30,334 nt of DNA, taken from NCBI GenBank assembly GCA_910585765.1, contig CAJUES010000042.1:1-30334 (forward strand), given 5' to 3'. The notes beneath the pieces were generated by a model, which was not told the origin of the DNA, did no database searches, and saw nothing but the letters and a program-made list of their open reading frames with translations. The first letter of the stretch is position 1. Every line of letters begins with the position of its first letter. The position numbers and the translations under genes are program-made. Shown piece by piece: positions 1 to 7,807 of this stretch. The DNA is from an uncultured Lachnospiraceae bacterium. Its GTDB lineage: Bacteria > Bacillota > Clostridia > Lachnospirales > Lachnospiraceae.

Positions 1-31
1 TGGCATAGCTTCCAATGATATGCCTGTTTTT

Positions 32-48
32 AGTATGCGAAGTATGAG
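32..48 (+). repeat. 17-bp sequence repeated inverted at the other end of the window
   Basis: AGTATGCGAAGTATGAG lies just before the first gene. The identical 17 bases occur on the minus strand at 30282-30298, where they read into the Rpn-type transposase fragment as residues Q/Y-A-K-Y-E. Flanking bases are also similar (T-rich before, AT-rich after). Here the same frame would read Y-A-K-Y-E but runs straight into the DUF4234 gene. This is probably a small piece of the same mobile-element family, or the point where both window ends break in one repeat. Confidence 0.6.
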
Positions 49-57
49 ATTTTATTT

Positions 58-396
58 ATGATTCAACAAAGAAACATCGCAGTATGCATCATTTTGTCCA
101 TCGTTACCTGCGGGATCTATGGTCTTTACTGGCTGGTCTGCCTGACCAATGACACCAATACCGCAGCTGGAACAGAGGGAACATCCGGCGGCATGGTACT
201 TCTTCTCACGATCGTAACCTGCAATATTTACAGCCTGTACTGGGGCTACAAGCAGGGCGAGAAGATCGACATGGCAAAGCAGAAGAAGGGTATGCCTTCT
301 AGCAACAGCAATGTACTGTATCTGCTGCTCTGCCTGTTCGTACCTGTTGTAGCATGGGCGCTCATGCAGAATGAGCTGAACAACCTCGCTGCCTAA
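58..396 (+). CDS. DUF4234 domain small membrane protein
   Basis: A 112-residue protein with the typical DUF4234 pattern: an N-terminal hydrophobic segment (about residues 7-28) carrying I-V-T-C-G-I-Y-G-L-Y-W, a second near-repeat of it (about 48-65, I-V-T-C-N-I-Y-S-L-Y-W) and a third hydrophobic segment near the C-terminus (about 86-103). It is predicted to sit in the cytoplasmic membrane; the biochemical function of the family is unknown. The start at 58 has only a weak purine-rich stretch upstream, but the sequence from MIQQRN onward is the usual family N-terminus. A DUF2752 gene follows 20 bases downstream on the same strand, so the two may be co-transcribed. Family assignment is good, function unknown. 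Confidence 0.85.
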   Translation: MIQQRNIAVCIILSIVTCGIYGLYWLVCLTNDTNTAAGTEGTSGGMVLLLTIVTCNIYSLYWGYKQGEKIDMAKQKKGMPSSNSNVLYLLLCLFVPVVAWALMQNELNNLAA

Positions 397-416
397 AACA
401 ATCAGGTTCTGCGGAT

Positions 417-860
417 ATGATCCGAAAATGGCTGTTTCGAAGTCAATTGTCACGGAAACGAACGTTTCGGAAACATTTGTTTCAGAAACGTTCGTTTCTT
501 ATATTGCGCACCGCTGCAATTCTTCTGGTCGCAGGCTGTGCATATGGTATATTACTCCACTATACAGGTATTGGACTGGTTTGTCCTGTACGTTTTGTGA
601 CAGGGCTAAAATGCCCTGGATGTGGAGTCACACATATGTGCCTTGCACTGATGCGGCTTGATTTTGCAGCGGCTTTTATGGCAAATCCGGCATTGTTTTT
701 GTCAGCTCCCCTGCTCATGATCATTTTCATTCCATATCTTGCTGGATATATCCGCACAGGTAGTCGGCAGATGAGTTCGTGGCAAAATACAGTACTATGG
801 ATTTGTATCACTTTTTTGGTTCTATACGGTATCGTGAGAAATGTTTTCTCACTTCCATGA
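417..860 (+). CDS. DUF2752 domain membrane protein
   Basis: A 147-residue protein. After a very basic N-terminus (residues 1-25) there is a hydrophobic segment (about 29-46), then the DUF2752 hallmark C-P-G-C-G-V-T-H around residues 66-73 (usually CPxCGxTR), and two further membrane segments (about 92-112 and 122-142). The paired cysteines suggest metal or redox chemistry, but no function is established for the family. The first 25 or so residues are encoded by a 15-base periodic quasi-palindrome (455-498), giving a five-residue repeat (RKRTF, RKHLF, QKRSF). No convincing ribosome binding site precedes 417, and an in-frame TTG at 504 would remove the repeat, so the true start is uncertain. 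Probably co-transcribed with the DUF4234 gene. Confidence 0.75.
   Translation: MIRKWLFRSQLSRKRTFRKHLFQKRSFLILRTAAILLVAGCAYGILLHYTGIGLVCPVRFVTGLKCPGCGVTHMCLALMRLDFAAAFMANPALFLSAPLLMIIFIPYLAGYIRTGSRQMSSWQNTVLWICITFLVLYGIVRNVFSLP
455..498. repeat. three tandem 14-bp quasi-palindromes (15-bp period)
   Basis: GAAACGAACGTTTC (455-468), GAAACATTTGTTTC (470-483) and GAAACGTTCGTTTC (485-498) are separated by single bases. The first and third are exact reverse complements of each other, and each unit is itself nearly palindromic, so the block can fold as one long hairpin or as three small dyads. It lies inside the annotated 5' end of the DUF2752 gene. It could be a protein-binding array or a small inserted repeat. 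Confidence 0.8.
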
Positions 861-919
861 ATCAAATGTAGTTGCGTAGAGGAACGACCTGCTTACCGCA
901 TATTCCGCACACTGGACAT

Positions 920-1123
920 CTACATCATGTCTCTTTCGTAAGCCTCGTAAAACTCCTGCCGTCCAGCCTCGCGACCATATATGTCTCCGGCAGAAGGATC
1001 TGATCCAGAGACATCCCTCCACGCTTCGACTACTATGCCCGTATCTGTGATCCGCACAAAATACAGCTCGTATGTGCTCTTCCCGCTCGCCTGGATCCCT
1101 GTCATGATCGCCATCACAGCCAT
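920..1123 (-). CDS. small hypothetical protein
   Basis: A 67-residue frame starting with ATG at 1123, preceded at good distance by an AAGGGA ribosome binding site. It contains G-I-Q-A-S-G-K-S-T near the N-terminus, which looks like a Walker A loop, but nothing downstream resembles the rest of a P-loop ATPase and the protein is too short to be one. The remainder (E-L-Y-F-V-R-I-T-D-T-G and an acidic C-terminus) is not recognised. It follows the damaged AraC gene on the same strand by about 30 bases. It may be a genuine small gene at the end of the mannosidase operon or a chance frame. Confidence 0.4.
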   Translation of the reverse strand: MAVMAIMTGIQASGKSTYELYFVRITDTGIVVEAWRDVSGSDPSAGDIYGREAGRQEFYEAYERDMM

Positions 1124-1153
1124 CGTCCCGTCCCTTCTCTCGGATTTATTTTG

Positions 1154-1570
1154 TCATATTTTAGCCTGATATACGGCATCGCGCCACACCAGCACCCCGC
1201 TGATGCAGATCACAACGATCTCCGTCACGAAATCCCGGTATTTCCCGATAAACGCTCCCCACTGCCCGCTCAGATGGCGGTAACTGCCGATCCTGCGCTC
1301 ATACGGACTGTAGCCGAATTCACAGCCGATATCCGTCACTGTGCGCCCGGGCTCCACCTTCATGCGGAATGCACTCTGCTCCAATTTCAACCGCTTTATG
1401 AACGCATAGACACTCTCCCCTGTCTCTTCCTTGAACATCCTGCTGAAATGATATTTCGAGAAATGACAGTGCGCCGCCACATCGTCGACAGACAGCCTCT
1501 CATGAATGTGCTGCAGGATATAATCGATCGCGCAGTTGACTGCCTCGTTTGTGATCAGTGACTGGCTCAA
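1154..1570 (-). pseudogene. AraC/GyrI-like regulator with internal deletion
   Basis: Residues about 8-96 form a clear AraC-type double helix-turn-helix (H-C-H-F-S-K-Y-H-F-S-R-M-F, then T-V-T-D-I-G-C-E-F-G-Y-S-P). In intact relatives the second helix-turn-helix continues with S-N-[FY]-S-x-A-F and a linker before a GyrI-like effector domain. Here F-G-Y-S-P joins directly, in frame, to Y-E-R-R-I-G-S-Y-R-H-L and F-I-G-K-Y-R-D-F-V-T-E, which belongs to that effector domain. After V-T-E the similarity stops and a stop follows at 1154. The length (138 residues) is about half the roughly 280-300 expected. The TTG start overlaps the stop of the beta-mannosidase (TTGA), suggesting translational coupling. 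The second DNA-recognition helix is incomplete, so the product is probably non-functional. Confidence 0.65.
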
Positions 1571-4164
1571 AACGTGTCCTCCACCGTCGTCAGCACCAGT
1601 CTCGCTCTCAGATCAGCCGCATCGGCAAAGCTTCCGCGCAGGATATCCTTCCTGTCCAGTCTGACCACCACCGGTCTTTCATTGGATATTGTAAAGAAAT
1701 TGTCGCTGAAAATGACATCCGCATCGGCAAAGTCCATCTCCACAAACGGTGCAAACCCGTCACTGCACACCGTAATCTCAAAACCGTCCGCAAGCTCCCT
1801 GACCGCTGTCTTCAGCTGCGCTCTGGGCAGCGCCAGATGCTTGTAGGGCACCAGCGTGTCCGTGTCTGTCAGCACGGTTTTGTCCGCGAGAACCACCTCC
1901 GCCTCCAGATACAGATCGTCCGCGCCCGCAAACCCCGTGTCCGCAAATTCCGTCCGGAACGGACAGCGGATCAGTTCTGCCGCGCTGAGCGCACCTGCCT
2001 GTCCGTCTGCATTCCACTGTTTTATGACGTGGAATCCCATGTCGCGGACGCGCAGCGACACGCTGCACTTTTGTTCCGAAAGCGTCTCATTCTCGAGCCA
2101 GACGCTGATGCTGTCCTGCGTTTTCTGTATGCTCACCGCGACCGGCGCATAGAACTTCGCCGCCATATAGTGCAGTGCCTTCCAGCGACCATAGTAGTCA
2201 ATACTCGCCCACGACGCTACCGGCCAGTTGTCGTTGATCTGCCAGTACAGCGATCCCATACAGCGTCCCCTGTTGCGCCGCCAGTGATCGACACCGCTCT
2301 TGATCGCCATTCCCTGCAGGATCTGCGAGACGTAGAGCAGACTTCCAAAATCCTTCGGGTACTTGAAATTTTCCGATAGATAGTAGAGTATCCTGCCGTT
2401 TGCGGAACCGTTTTTCTGGTGGCTCTCCATCACTCTGGAAAAAATGTTCCTGTCCTGTTCCTGCGTAAAGCTCTCCACCGTTTTCAGGCACGGGAACGAC
2501 TGAAATCCAAACTCGGAGCAGAACCGGAAGTAATATTTCTGATAATCGCTAAACGGCTTCTGCCCATGCCACACATCCCAGTAGTGCACGTCACCGCGGC
2601 TTTCGTCGTCAGGCTCGTCAAAGCACCCGCCCGACGACGGGGACGACGGCCAGTAGAACGTCTCGTCATCCGCCTCGCGCAGTGCCCGCGGCAGGATCTC
2701 CTCAAACAGTCTGATATAGTCGGCGCGCAGATACGCGGACTCCTGCTGGAAATCCCCCCAGTGATGCCACGCAGACTCGATCTCATTGTTGCCGCACCAC
2801 AGCCCGAGCGACGCGTGATGGCGCAGCCGCCGCACATTGTCGAGCGTCTCCTGCCGGACTGTCGCCGCAAAGTCGTCCGTCACGTCGTACACATTGCACG
2901 CGTACATCAGATCCTGCCACACGATCAGACCGTACTCGTCGCACAGATCGTAAAAGGCATCGGAGGGATAATACCCGCCGCCCCAGACGCGGACACAGTT
3001 AAAGTTCGCGCGGACGCAGCTCTTTAGCAGATACTCCTGCCGCTCCCTCGTGATCCACGGATAGACCGCATCCTCCGGAATATAGTTGCCGCCCTTGGTG
3101 AAGATCTTGACTCCGTTCACGACAAAGGCAAACTCATTGCCCCACTCGTCCGCCTCCTGGCTGACCGTCAGCGTGCGCAGACCGATCGTCCTCTCCACTG
3201 TCTGCACGGCTGTCCTTTTGTCCTTTCCCGCATCCGCTGCGGCGCGGTCCTCGACAGAGACCGTCAGTTTGTACAGTGCCTGCTCCCCATAGCCGTTTGG
3301 CCACCAGAGCTTTGGTTCCTCCACGACAATCTCCGCCTCGTAAACATCGCCGCTGCGCCCTTTTCCTGCTATCTCCGCTGTGTACTTTGCCGTCACTGCG
3401 GCGACCGCCCCGGAGTCATCTCCTCGATCCTTTTCCGCCAATGTCACCCTGACTGCCGTTTCCGCCTGTTCCCCCGCCAGGATCTGCGGCAGTGTGATCG
3501 CTGTCTCCGCGTCCGACAGCTCGATCGTCACCCTGAGGCGGACACTTCCGTCCGCCTCATGAAACTGTCTGATCCGCACATCCTCTATTTTGGCGCCGCT
3601 GTTCCCCTCAATATAGATGTCGCGCCAGATCCCGGCATCCACAAGCTGCGGGCCCCAGTCCCATCCGAACATGGAGTGCCCCTTGCGCACCAGCTGGTTT
3701 CCCCTGACCGCACCGCAGGGGACAACGTGCCGGATCTCCCTGTTCTCCCGATAAGAATACTGCTCGATGTACCGCAGCACCGAGCGGAAGGTGATGCAGA
3801 TCTCATTCTCGCCCTCTTGTACATACTCTCTGACAGAAAAAGTGTAAGTGCGGTGCATGTTGTCGGTCACGGCGAGCTCTTTTCCGTTGATGCAGATCTG
3901 CGCCAGCGTATCCAGCCCTCTGCAGACCAGGTTCAGCTCCTTTGCCCCCATCAGTTCTTTATCCACCACAAAACTGCGCACAAACCGGTAATCCTTCCAG
4001 AACAAGTCGCGGACCGCATACTCGTTCTCCCTATAGTAAGGATTCTCGATCTTCCCCGCCGCGCAGAGCCCCGATATCACCGTTCCCGGCACCTCGACCG
4101 AACAGAGCGGCGCTCCCGCCGCATCCCTCAATTCCCACTTGCCGTTCAGATCCAATATTTTCAT
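1567..4164 (-). CDS. beta-mannosidase, glycoside hydrolase family 2
   Basis: An 865-residue enzyme expected to release terminal beta-mannose from mannosides and oligosaccharides (EC 3.2.1.25). The N-terminus (L-N-G-K-W-E-L, then F-x-K-D-Y-R-F-V-R-S-F) is the GH2 sugar-binding domain, a G-W-D-W-G-P motif typical of beta-mannosidases lies near residue 167, and the TIM barrel carries G-N-N-E-I-E (acid/base Glu about 461) and F-C-S-E-F-G-F-Q-S (nucleophile Glu about 551). No signal peptide is visible, so it is cytoplasmic. The start at 4164 is chosen because GAGAGG precedes it and because MKILDLNGKW is the usual beginning; an upstream in-frame ATG at 4236 would add 24 residues that run through the terminator hairpin. 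The damaged AraC gene overlaps its 3' end. Beta-galactosidase or glucuronidase activity is less likely given the WDWGP motif. Confidence 0.9.
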   Translation of the reverse strand: MKILDLNGKWELRDAAGAPLCSVEVPGTVISGLCAAGKIENPYYRENEYAVRDLFWKDYRFVRSFVVDKELMGAKELNLVCRGLDTLAQICINGKELAVTDNMHRTYTFSVREYVQEGENEICITFRSVLRYIEQYSYRENREIRHVVPCGAVRGNQLVRKGHSMFGWDWGPQLVDAGIWRDIYIEGNSGAKIEDVRIRQFHEADGSVRLRVTIELSDAETAITLPQILAGEQAETAVRVTLAEKDRGDDSGAVAAVTAKYTAEIAGKGRSGDVYEAEIVVEEPKLWWPNGYGEQALYKLTVSVEDRAAADAGKDKRTAVQTVERTIGLRTLTVSQEADEWGNEFAFVVNGVKIFTKGGNYIPEDAVYPWITRERQEYLLKSCVRANFNCVRVWGGGYYPSDAFYDLCDEYGLIVWQDLMYACNVYDVTDDFAATVRQETLDNVRRLRHHASLGLWCGNNEIESAWHHWGDFQQESAYLRADYIRLFEEILPRALREADDETFYWPSSPSSGGCFDEPDDESRGDVHYWDVWHGQKPFSDYQKYYFRFCSEFGFQSFPCLKTVESFTQEQDRNIFSRVMESHQKNGSANGRILYYLSENFKYPKDFGSLLYVSQILQGMAIKSGVDHWRRNRGRCMGSLYWQINDNWPVASWASIDYYGRWKALHYMAAKFYAPVAVSIQKTQDSISVWLENETLSEQKCSVSLRVRDMGFHVIKQWNADGQAGALSAAELIRCPFRTEFADTGFAGADDLYLEAEVVLADKTVLTDTDTLVPYKHLALPRAQLKTAVRELADGFEITVCSDGFAPFVEMDFADADVIFSDNFFTISNERPVVVRLDRKDILRGSFADAADLRARLVLTTVEDTF

Positions 4165-4187
4165 ACGAACATCCTCTCTCCCTGTTG

Positions 4188-4225
4188 CAAAACAGCCCCC
4201 AAAAGTAAACGTTACTTCCGGGGGC
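4188..4225 (-). terminator. rho-independent terminator after the S41 peptidase gene
   Basis: GCCCCC (4195-4200) pairs with GGGGGC (4220-4225), with further AAGTAA/TTACTT pairing inside. On the minus strand the hairpin is followed by CTGTTTTGC. It lies about 20 bases past the S41 peptidase stop and separates the cell-wall cluster from the mannosidase gene. Confidence 0.8.
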
Positions 4226-4245
4226 AGCATCCACATCTCATTTTC

Positions 4246-5538
4246 TCAGCGCATCATATCAGCCAGTACTTCCTTCGCTTTTTCCAGCTGATTGTCCGTG
4301 CCATTTTTATAAAGTTCCGCGTCAAACGCTATCTCCACATCCGGCTCGATCCCGATCCCGTGGATATTGTTGCCGTTTGGCGTAAAATAACTGCTCACCG
4401 TGAGCTTGATCGCCGAACCGTCCGACAGGTCGATCACTTTCTGTACAATCCCCTTGCCGAAGGTCGTCGTTCCCACGAGTTTGCCGATCCCGTAGTCCTT
4501 CACAGCGCCCGCAAGGATCTCCGAGGCGCTCGCGCTGTAGCCGTTCGTGAGCACGACGAGCGGGACCGCTATCTTGTTCTCGCCATTGCAGGTATATTCC
4601 TCCCGCTTGCCGTATTTGTCCTCCGTGTACACGATCAGCCCTTCGGGAAGGAGCATGCGGGAGATATCACACACGGTCGAGAGATTTCCGCCGGGGTTGC
4701 TCCGAAGGTCTATGATCAGCCCTCTCATCCCCTCCGCCTTTGCCTGTTCGTAGACGCTCTCAAACTGCCCTGTCGTCACCAGGTCAAACTCTGTGATCTG
4801 TATATATGCCATGCCATTGTCATACATCTCATACTCGACTGTAGGATTCTCGATCTTTCTGCGCTCGACATCGATCTCGATCGGCTCCGCTGCATTCTCC
4901 CGGATCACCGTCATCTTTACGTACGTATGTTCTTCGCCCTTGATCTTGCTGACAACATACGATTTATCCTTTCCCTGCATATCCTCGTCGTTGACCTTGT
5001 AGATGTAATCGCCCTGCATGAGTCCGCTCGCCTCAGCCGGCGTATTCTTGATCACCCTGCTGATCTGCACGTAGCCCGCGTCCCCGTCCTGGATATACGC
5101 GCCGATGCCATAGTAGATCCCTTCCGTCTGCTGCTGCAGCGCGATCAGTTCCTCGCTCGTGTAGTAGACACTGTACGGATCCTCCAGCGCGTCGAGAAGT
5201 CCCCTGTAGAGCCCGTCCTCGAGTGTCTCCTCCTCCACATCCTTCCAGAAATATTTTCCGATCGTGTCCTCCAGCACGGCAAGCTTCTGCCCCACGTTCT
5301 CATCCGTGATGCTCTCCACCTTGTCCGTCCGCACTCCTGACGAGACATTTCCGCGGCTGAGCGGTGTCACTGCCCTGTACAACCGCACCGCCCCCACTGT
5401 GCCGAGCGTGACGGCGATCGCTGCGAGAATTCCCGTCACCATGCCAAAGATATAGTACTTTGTCCCGGATTGCTGCTTTGTCCCTGTCTGCGCGGGATCA
5501 TTTGTCAAGTTGTTGCCATTTGGATATTGGTTCTGCAT
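4246..5538 (-). CDS. S41 family C-terminal processing peptidase (CtpA/CtpB-like)
   Basis: A 430-residue membrane-anchored protease. One N-terminal membrane segment (about residues 28-52) puts the rest outside the cell. A PDZ domain (about 140-215, G-I-G-A-Y ... G-L-M-Q-G-D-Y-I) precedes the catalytic core with S-A-S-A-S-E-I-L (Ser 337), G-K-G-I-V-Q (Lys 362, Gln 366); the 25-residue Ser-Lys and 4-residue Lys-Gln spacings match the CtpB triad. The start at 5538 has AGAAAGG upstream. It is the last gene of an ftsE-ftsX-M23-S41 series and is followed by a strong terminator. By family it cleaves exported protein C-termini or signalling proteins; in this context trimming a hydrolase or its regulator is a reasonable inference. 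Confidence 0.93.
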   Translation of the reverse strand: MQNQYPNGNNLTNDPAQTGTKQQSGTKYYIFGMVTGILAAIAVTLGTVGAVRLYRAVTPLSRGNVSSGVRTDKVESITDENVGQKLAVLEDTIGKYFWKDVEEETLEDGLYRGLLDALEDPYSVYYTSEELIALQQQTEGIYYGIGAYIQDGDAGYVQISRVIKNTPAEASGLMQGDYIYKVNDEDMQGKDKSYVVSKIKGEEHTYVKMTVIRENAAEPIEIDVERRKIENPTVEYEMYDNGMAYIQITEFDLVTTGQFESVYEQAKAEGMRGLIIDLRSNPGGNLSTVCDISRMLLPEGLIVYTEDKYGKREEYTCNGENKIAVPLVVLTNGYSASASEILAGAVKDYGIGKLVGTTTFGKGIVQKVIDLSDGSAIKLTVSSYFTPNGNNIHGIGIEPDVEIAFDAELYKNGTDNQLEKAKEVLADMMR

Positions 5539-5606
5539 TTTTATGCCTTTCTATTTCCATTATATTATGAACCCAAGCTGACTCCCCGCAAAAGGTTCAA
5601 GTCCGC

Positions 5607-6860
5607 TTATTTCAGATAATTCCGTGGATTTACATAATTTCCGTTCAGCCGCACGCCAAAATGGAGGTGGTTCCCCGTCGATCTTCCTGTCGTGCCGACT
5701 GCGGCGATCTTCTGCCCCCTCGTAACTTCTGCCCCCTGCGAGACATACAGCTTTGAGGCGTGCATGTAGATGGTGTACAGATTGTCACCGTGGTCGATCA
5801 TGATATAGTTCCCCATGGTCGAGCTGTAGGCTGCCGCCACAACCGTGCCGTTGTACGCCGCCAGGATCGGAGATCCCCCCGGAGCCGCCATGTCCAGGCC
5901 ATTGTGGAATTTCTTGACATTTAGCGTGGGGTGCATGCGCTCACCGTACTCATCCGAGATCCGCGTGTACGAGGGCGCCGGCCATGCAAACATTCCGCCA
6001 TCGTAGGTGTTCTTCTTGCCGTTAGCCGCCTCCAGCTGCTTCTGGAGCGTTTTGGCGATGTTCTCCATCTCCTTGATCTCGGCTTCCTGCGCCGCGATCT
6101 CCGCCTCGTACTCCCGCACCAGCTGCTCGCGGTTGTTGATATCGTTCTCGTATGCCTTGATGTCGGCTTCCTTCTGCGCGATCAGACTCTCCAGGGACGC
6201 CTCCTCAGCCTCGACATTGCGCCTTGCCTCCTCGAGAAGCTCCTGCTCCGACTCCAGCTGCGCCTTGCACACCTCCACATACTCTCTTGTCGCCTTAAAC
6301 TCCTCCAGCATATGCCTGTCGGACGCCGAGACTTTCTCCACATAGTCCACACGGTTTATCATGTCCGCAAAAGACGCCGCGTTCAGGATCACCTCAAAAT
6401 AAAAATTGTCACCGCGCTCGTACATGCTCCTGATCCGCGCCTTCATATTCGCATACTGGGCTTCCTCTCGCTCCACCGCAGCCTCAAGCTCCGCTTTCGT
6501 CTCTGTGATCTCCGTCTCCTTCTGCGTGATCATCGCCTTGATCTCCTCGATGCGGCTCTGCACCACATCCAGATTGGCGTCGAGCTGGGTGACATAAGCT
6601 GCCAGATCCTGCTTTGCCTGCTCGAGATCGCTGATCATCGATTTGACATCCGTAAGTCCCGACTGAAGTTCCTTTTTCTGGCTCTGCGCGTTCTTGATCT
6701 CCTGCTGCTTCTGCTCGATGCTCTGTTTCAGGTCTGAAACTTCATCTGCCCTGCTGATCAGAGGTTGCCTGCCGACAGACATGACTGTCACCAGCACTGT
6801 CACTGCCACCAACAGCGCCGTCCTCCTCACTGCCTTTGTATGATACTGCCTACGCCGCAT
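5607..6860 (-). CDS. coiled-coil M23 peptidoglycan endopeptidase (EnvC/CwlO-like architecture)
   Basis: A 417-residue exported protein. An arginine-rich N-terminus and hydrophobic stretch (about 12-30) form a signal peptide or anchor. Residues about 40-275 are long coiled coil rich in E, K and Q, and the C-terminus is a LytM/M23 domain: H-N-G-L-D (His 319, Asp 323), M-H-A-S (His 367) and H-L-H-F-G (398-400), the complete set of zinc and catalytic positions. It should cut peptide cross-links in peptidoglycan. The coiled coil plus the ftsX gene 50 bases upstream match the design in which FtsEX activates a coiled-coil hydrolase (EnvC in E. coli, CwlO in Bacillus). Unlike EnvC, the active-site residues here are intact, so it is probably an enzyme. 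The start has AAGGTAAGGG upstream. Confidence 0.93.
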   Translation of the reverse strand: MRRRQYHTKAVRRTALLVAVTVLVTVMSVGRQPLISRADEVSDLKQSIEQKQQEIKNAQSQKKELQSGLTDVKSMISDLEQAKQDLAAYVTQLDANLDVVQSRIEEIKAMITQKETEITETKAELEAAVEREEAQYANMKARIRSMYERGDNFYFEVILNAASFADMINRVDYVEKVSASDRHMLEEFKATREYVEVCKAQLESEQELLEEARRNVEAEEASLESLIAQKEADIKAYENDINNREQLVREYEAEIAAQEAEIKEMENIAKTLQKQLEAANGKKNTYDGGMFAWPAPSYTRISDEYGERMHPTLNVKKFHNGLDMAAPGGSPILAAYNGTVVAAAYSSTMGNYIMIDHGDNLYTIYMHASKLYVSQGAEVTRGQKIAAVGTTGRSTGNHLHFGVRLNGNYVNPRNYLK

Positions 6861-6910
6861 AAACCCTTACCTTTCTAACTCTTTTGTAAAGCACTGCTGT
6901 TTCCAAATCA

Positions 6911-7807
6911 TCAGACGCTGAGATGCTTCCTCACGGTAGTAAAGCTTCCGATAAATCCGATCCCCACGCCCAGTCCGATACACACCGGAATAAGGTTCGT
7001 AAACACAGACTCGACCGGCAGAAACGCCAGCAGCTGTGAGAGGGACGGAAAGCGCTTTGCAACATACATCATCGCCTCATTGTAGATAAAATATACGCCG
7101 ATCAGCGGCAGAAAAGAACCGATCAATCCGATCACGATACCCTCGATCACAAACGGCGCCCTGGTAAAAAAGTCCGTCGCACCGATGTACTTCATGATCT
7201 GGATCTCCTCCTTTCTGACCGAGATGCCGATCGAGACCGTGTTGCTGATCAGAAAGATCGACACCAGGAACAGTATGAGGATGATGCCGATCGAGACATA
7301 GCCGATGATCGCGTTGACCCCGGTGAGCGCCTGCGCTGTCAGAAACGACTGGTTGACCTTTCTGACGCCCTCGACCGACTCGAGATAGGACACCAGTGCC
7401 GGCTGCCCGGACACATCACTCAGATAGATGTCAAAATGCGCGCAGTCCTCCAACGGATTTTCCGTAAAAATGCTGATATCCCCAAAGTTGTTCTCCGCGG
7501 CAAAATTCGCCCACGTCTCCTCCGCCGACACGTATTCCACGTTGCTGACCTCCGTCCTGCGCATGATCATGCCGCGGATCTCCGCCACGCGCTCATCGCT
7601 CAGCCCCTCGTCGAGCAGCGCGCTGACGCACAGTCCCTGCTCGGCGTTTCTCACCATATGCTGAAAATTCGTGAGTATCGAGTAGAAGAGCCCAAACAGA
7701 AACAGACACGCCGAGATCGTTGCCACGGATGCCAGTGTGAACCATTTGTTTTTAAATATATTGCGTATTCCCTGCCATATACAGTAAAATAATGTATTAA
7801 TCCTCAT
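6911..7807 (-). CDS. ftsX: cell division ABC permease-like protein FtsX
   Basis: A 298-residue membrane protein with the FtsX layout: a short cytoplasmic N-terminus (G-I-R-N-I-F-K-N-K-W), a first membrane segment, an extracellular domain of about 110 residues, then three membrane segments in the C-terminal half (about 165-270). The start at 7807 (MRINTL) is preferred because AAGGGTGG precedes it and it overlaps the end of ftsE by only 11 bases; a longer frame begins at 7840. FtsX with FtsE transmits ATP-driven movement to extracellular wall hydrolases; the M23 gene directly downstream is the likely partner. Identification is firm from both sequence style and the overlap with ftsE. Confidence 0.95.
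   Translation of the reverse strand: MRINTLFYCIWQGIRNIFKNKWFTLASVATISACLFLFGLFYSILTNFQHMVRNAEQGLCVSALLDEGLSDERVAEIRGMIMRRTEVSNVEYVSAEETWANFAAENNFGDISIFTENPLEDCAHFDIYLSDVSGQPALVSYLESVEGVRKVNQSFLTAQALTGVNAIIGYVSIGIILILFLVSIFLISNTVSIGISVRKEEIQIMKYIGATDFFTRAPFVIEGIVIGLIGSFLPLIGVYFIYNEAMMYVAKRFPSLSQLLAFLPVESVFTNLIPVCIGLGVGIGFIGSFTTVRKHLSV

Noticed and set aside
455..498. CRISPR-like repeats near the left end
   Set aside because: Only three 14-base units with single-base gaps; no spacers and no cas genes.
1558..2379. 273-residue plus-strand frame over the mannosidase 3' end
   Set aside because: Antisense shadow in GC-rich coding DNA; no recognisable motif.
3559..5340. 593-residue open frame on plus over the mannosidase and S41 genes
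   Set aside because: It is antisense to two clearly identified genes, rich in H, R and L in an unnatural pattern, and has no ribosome binding site.
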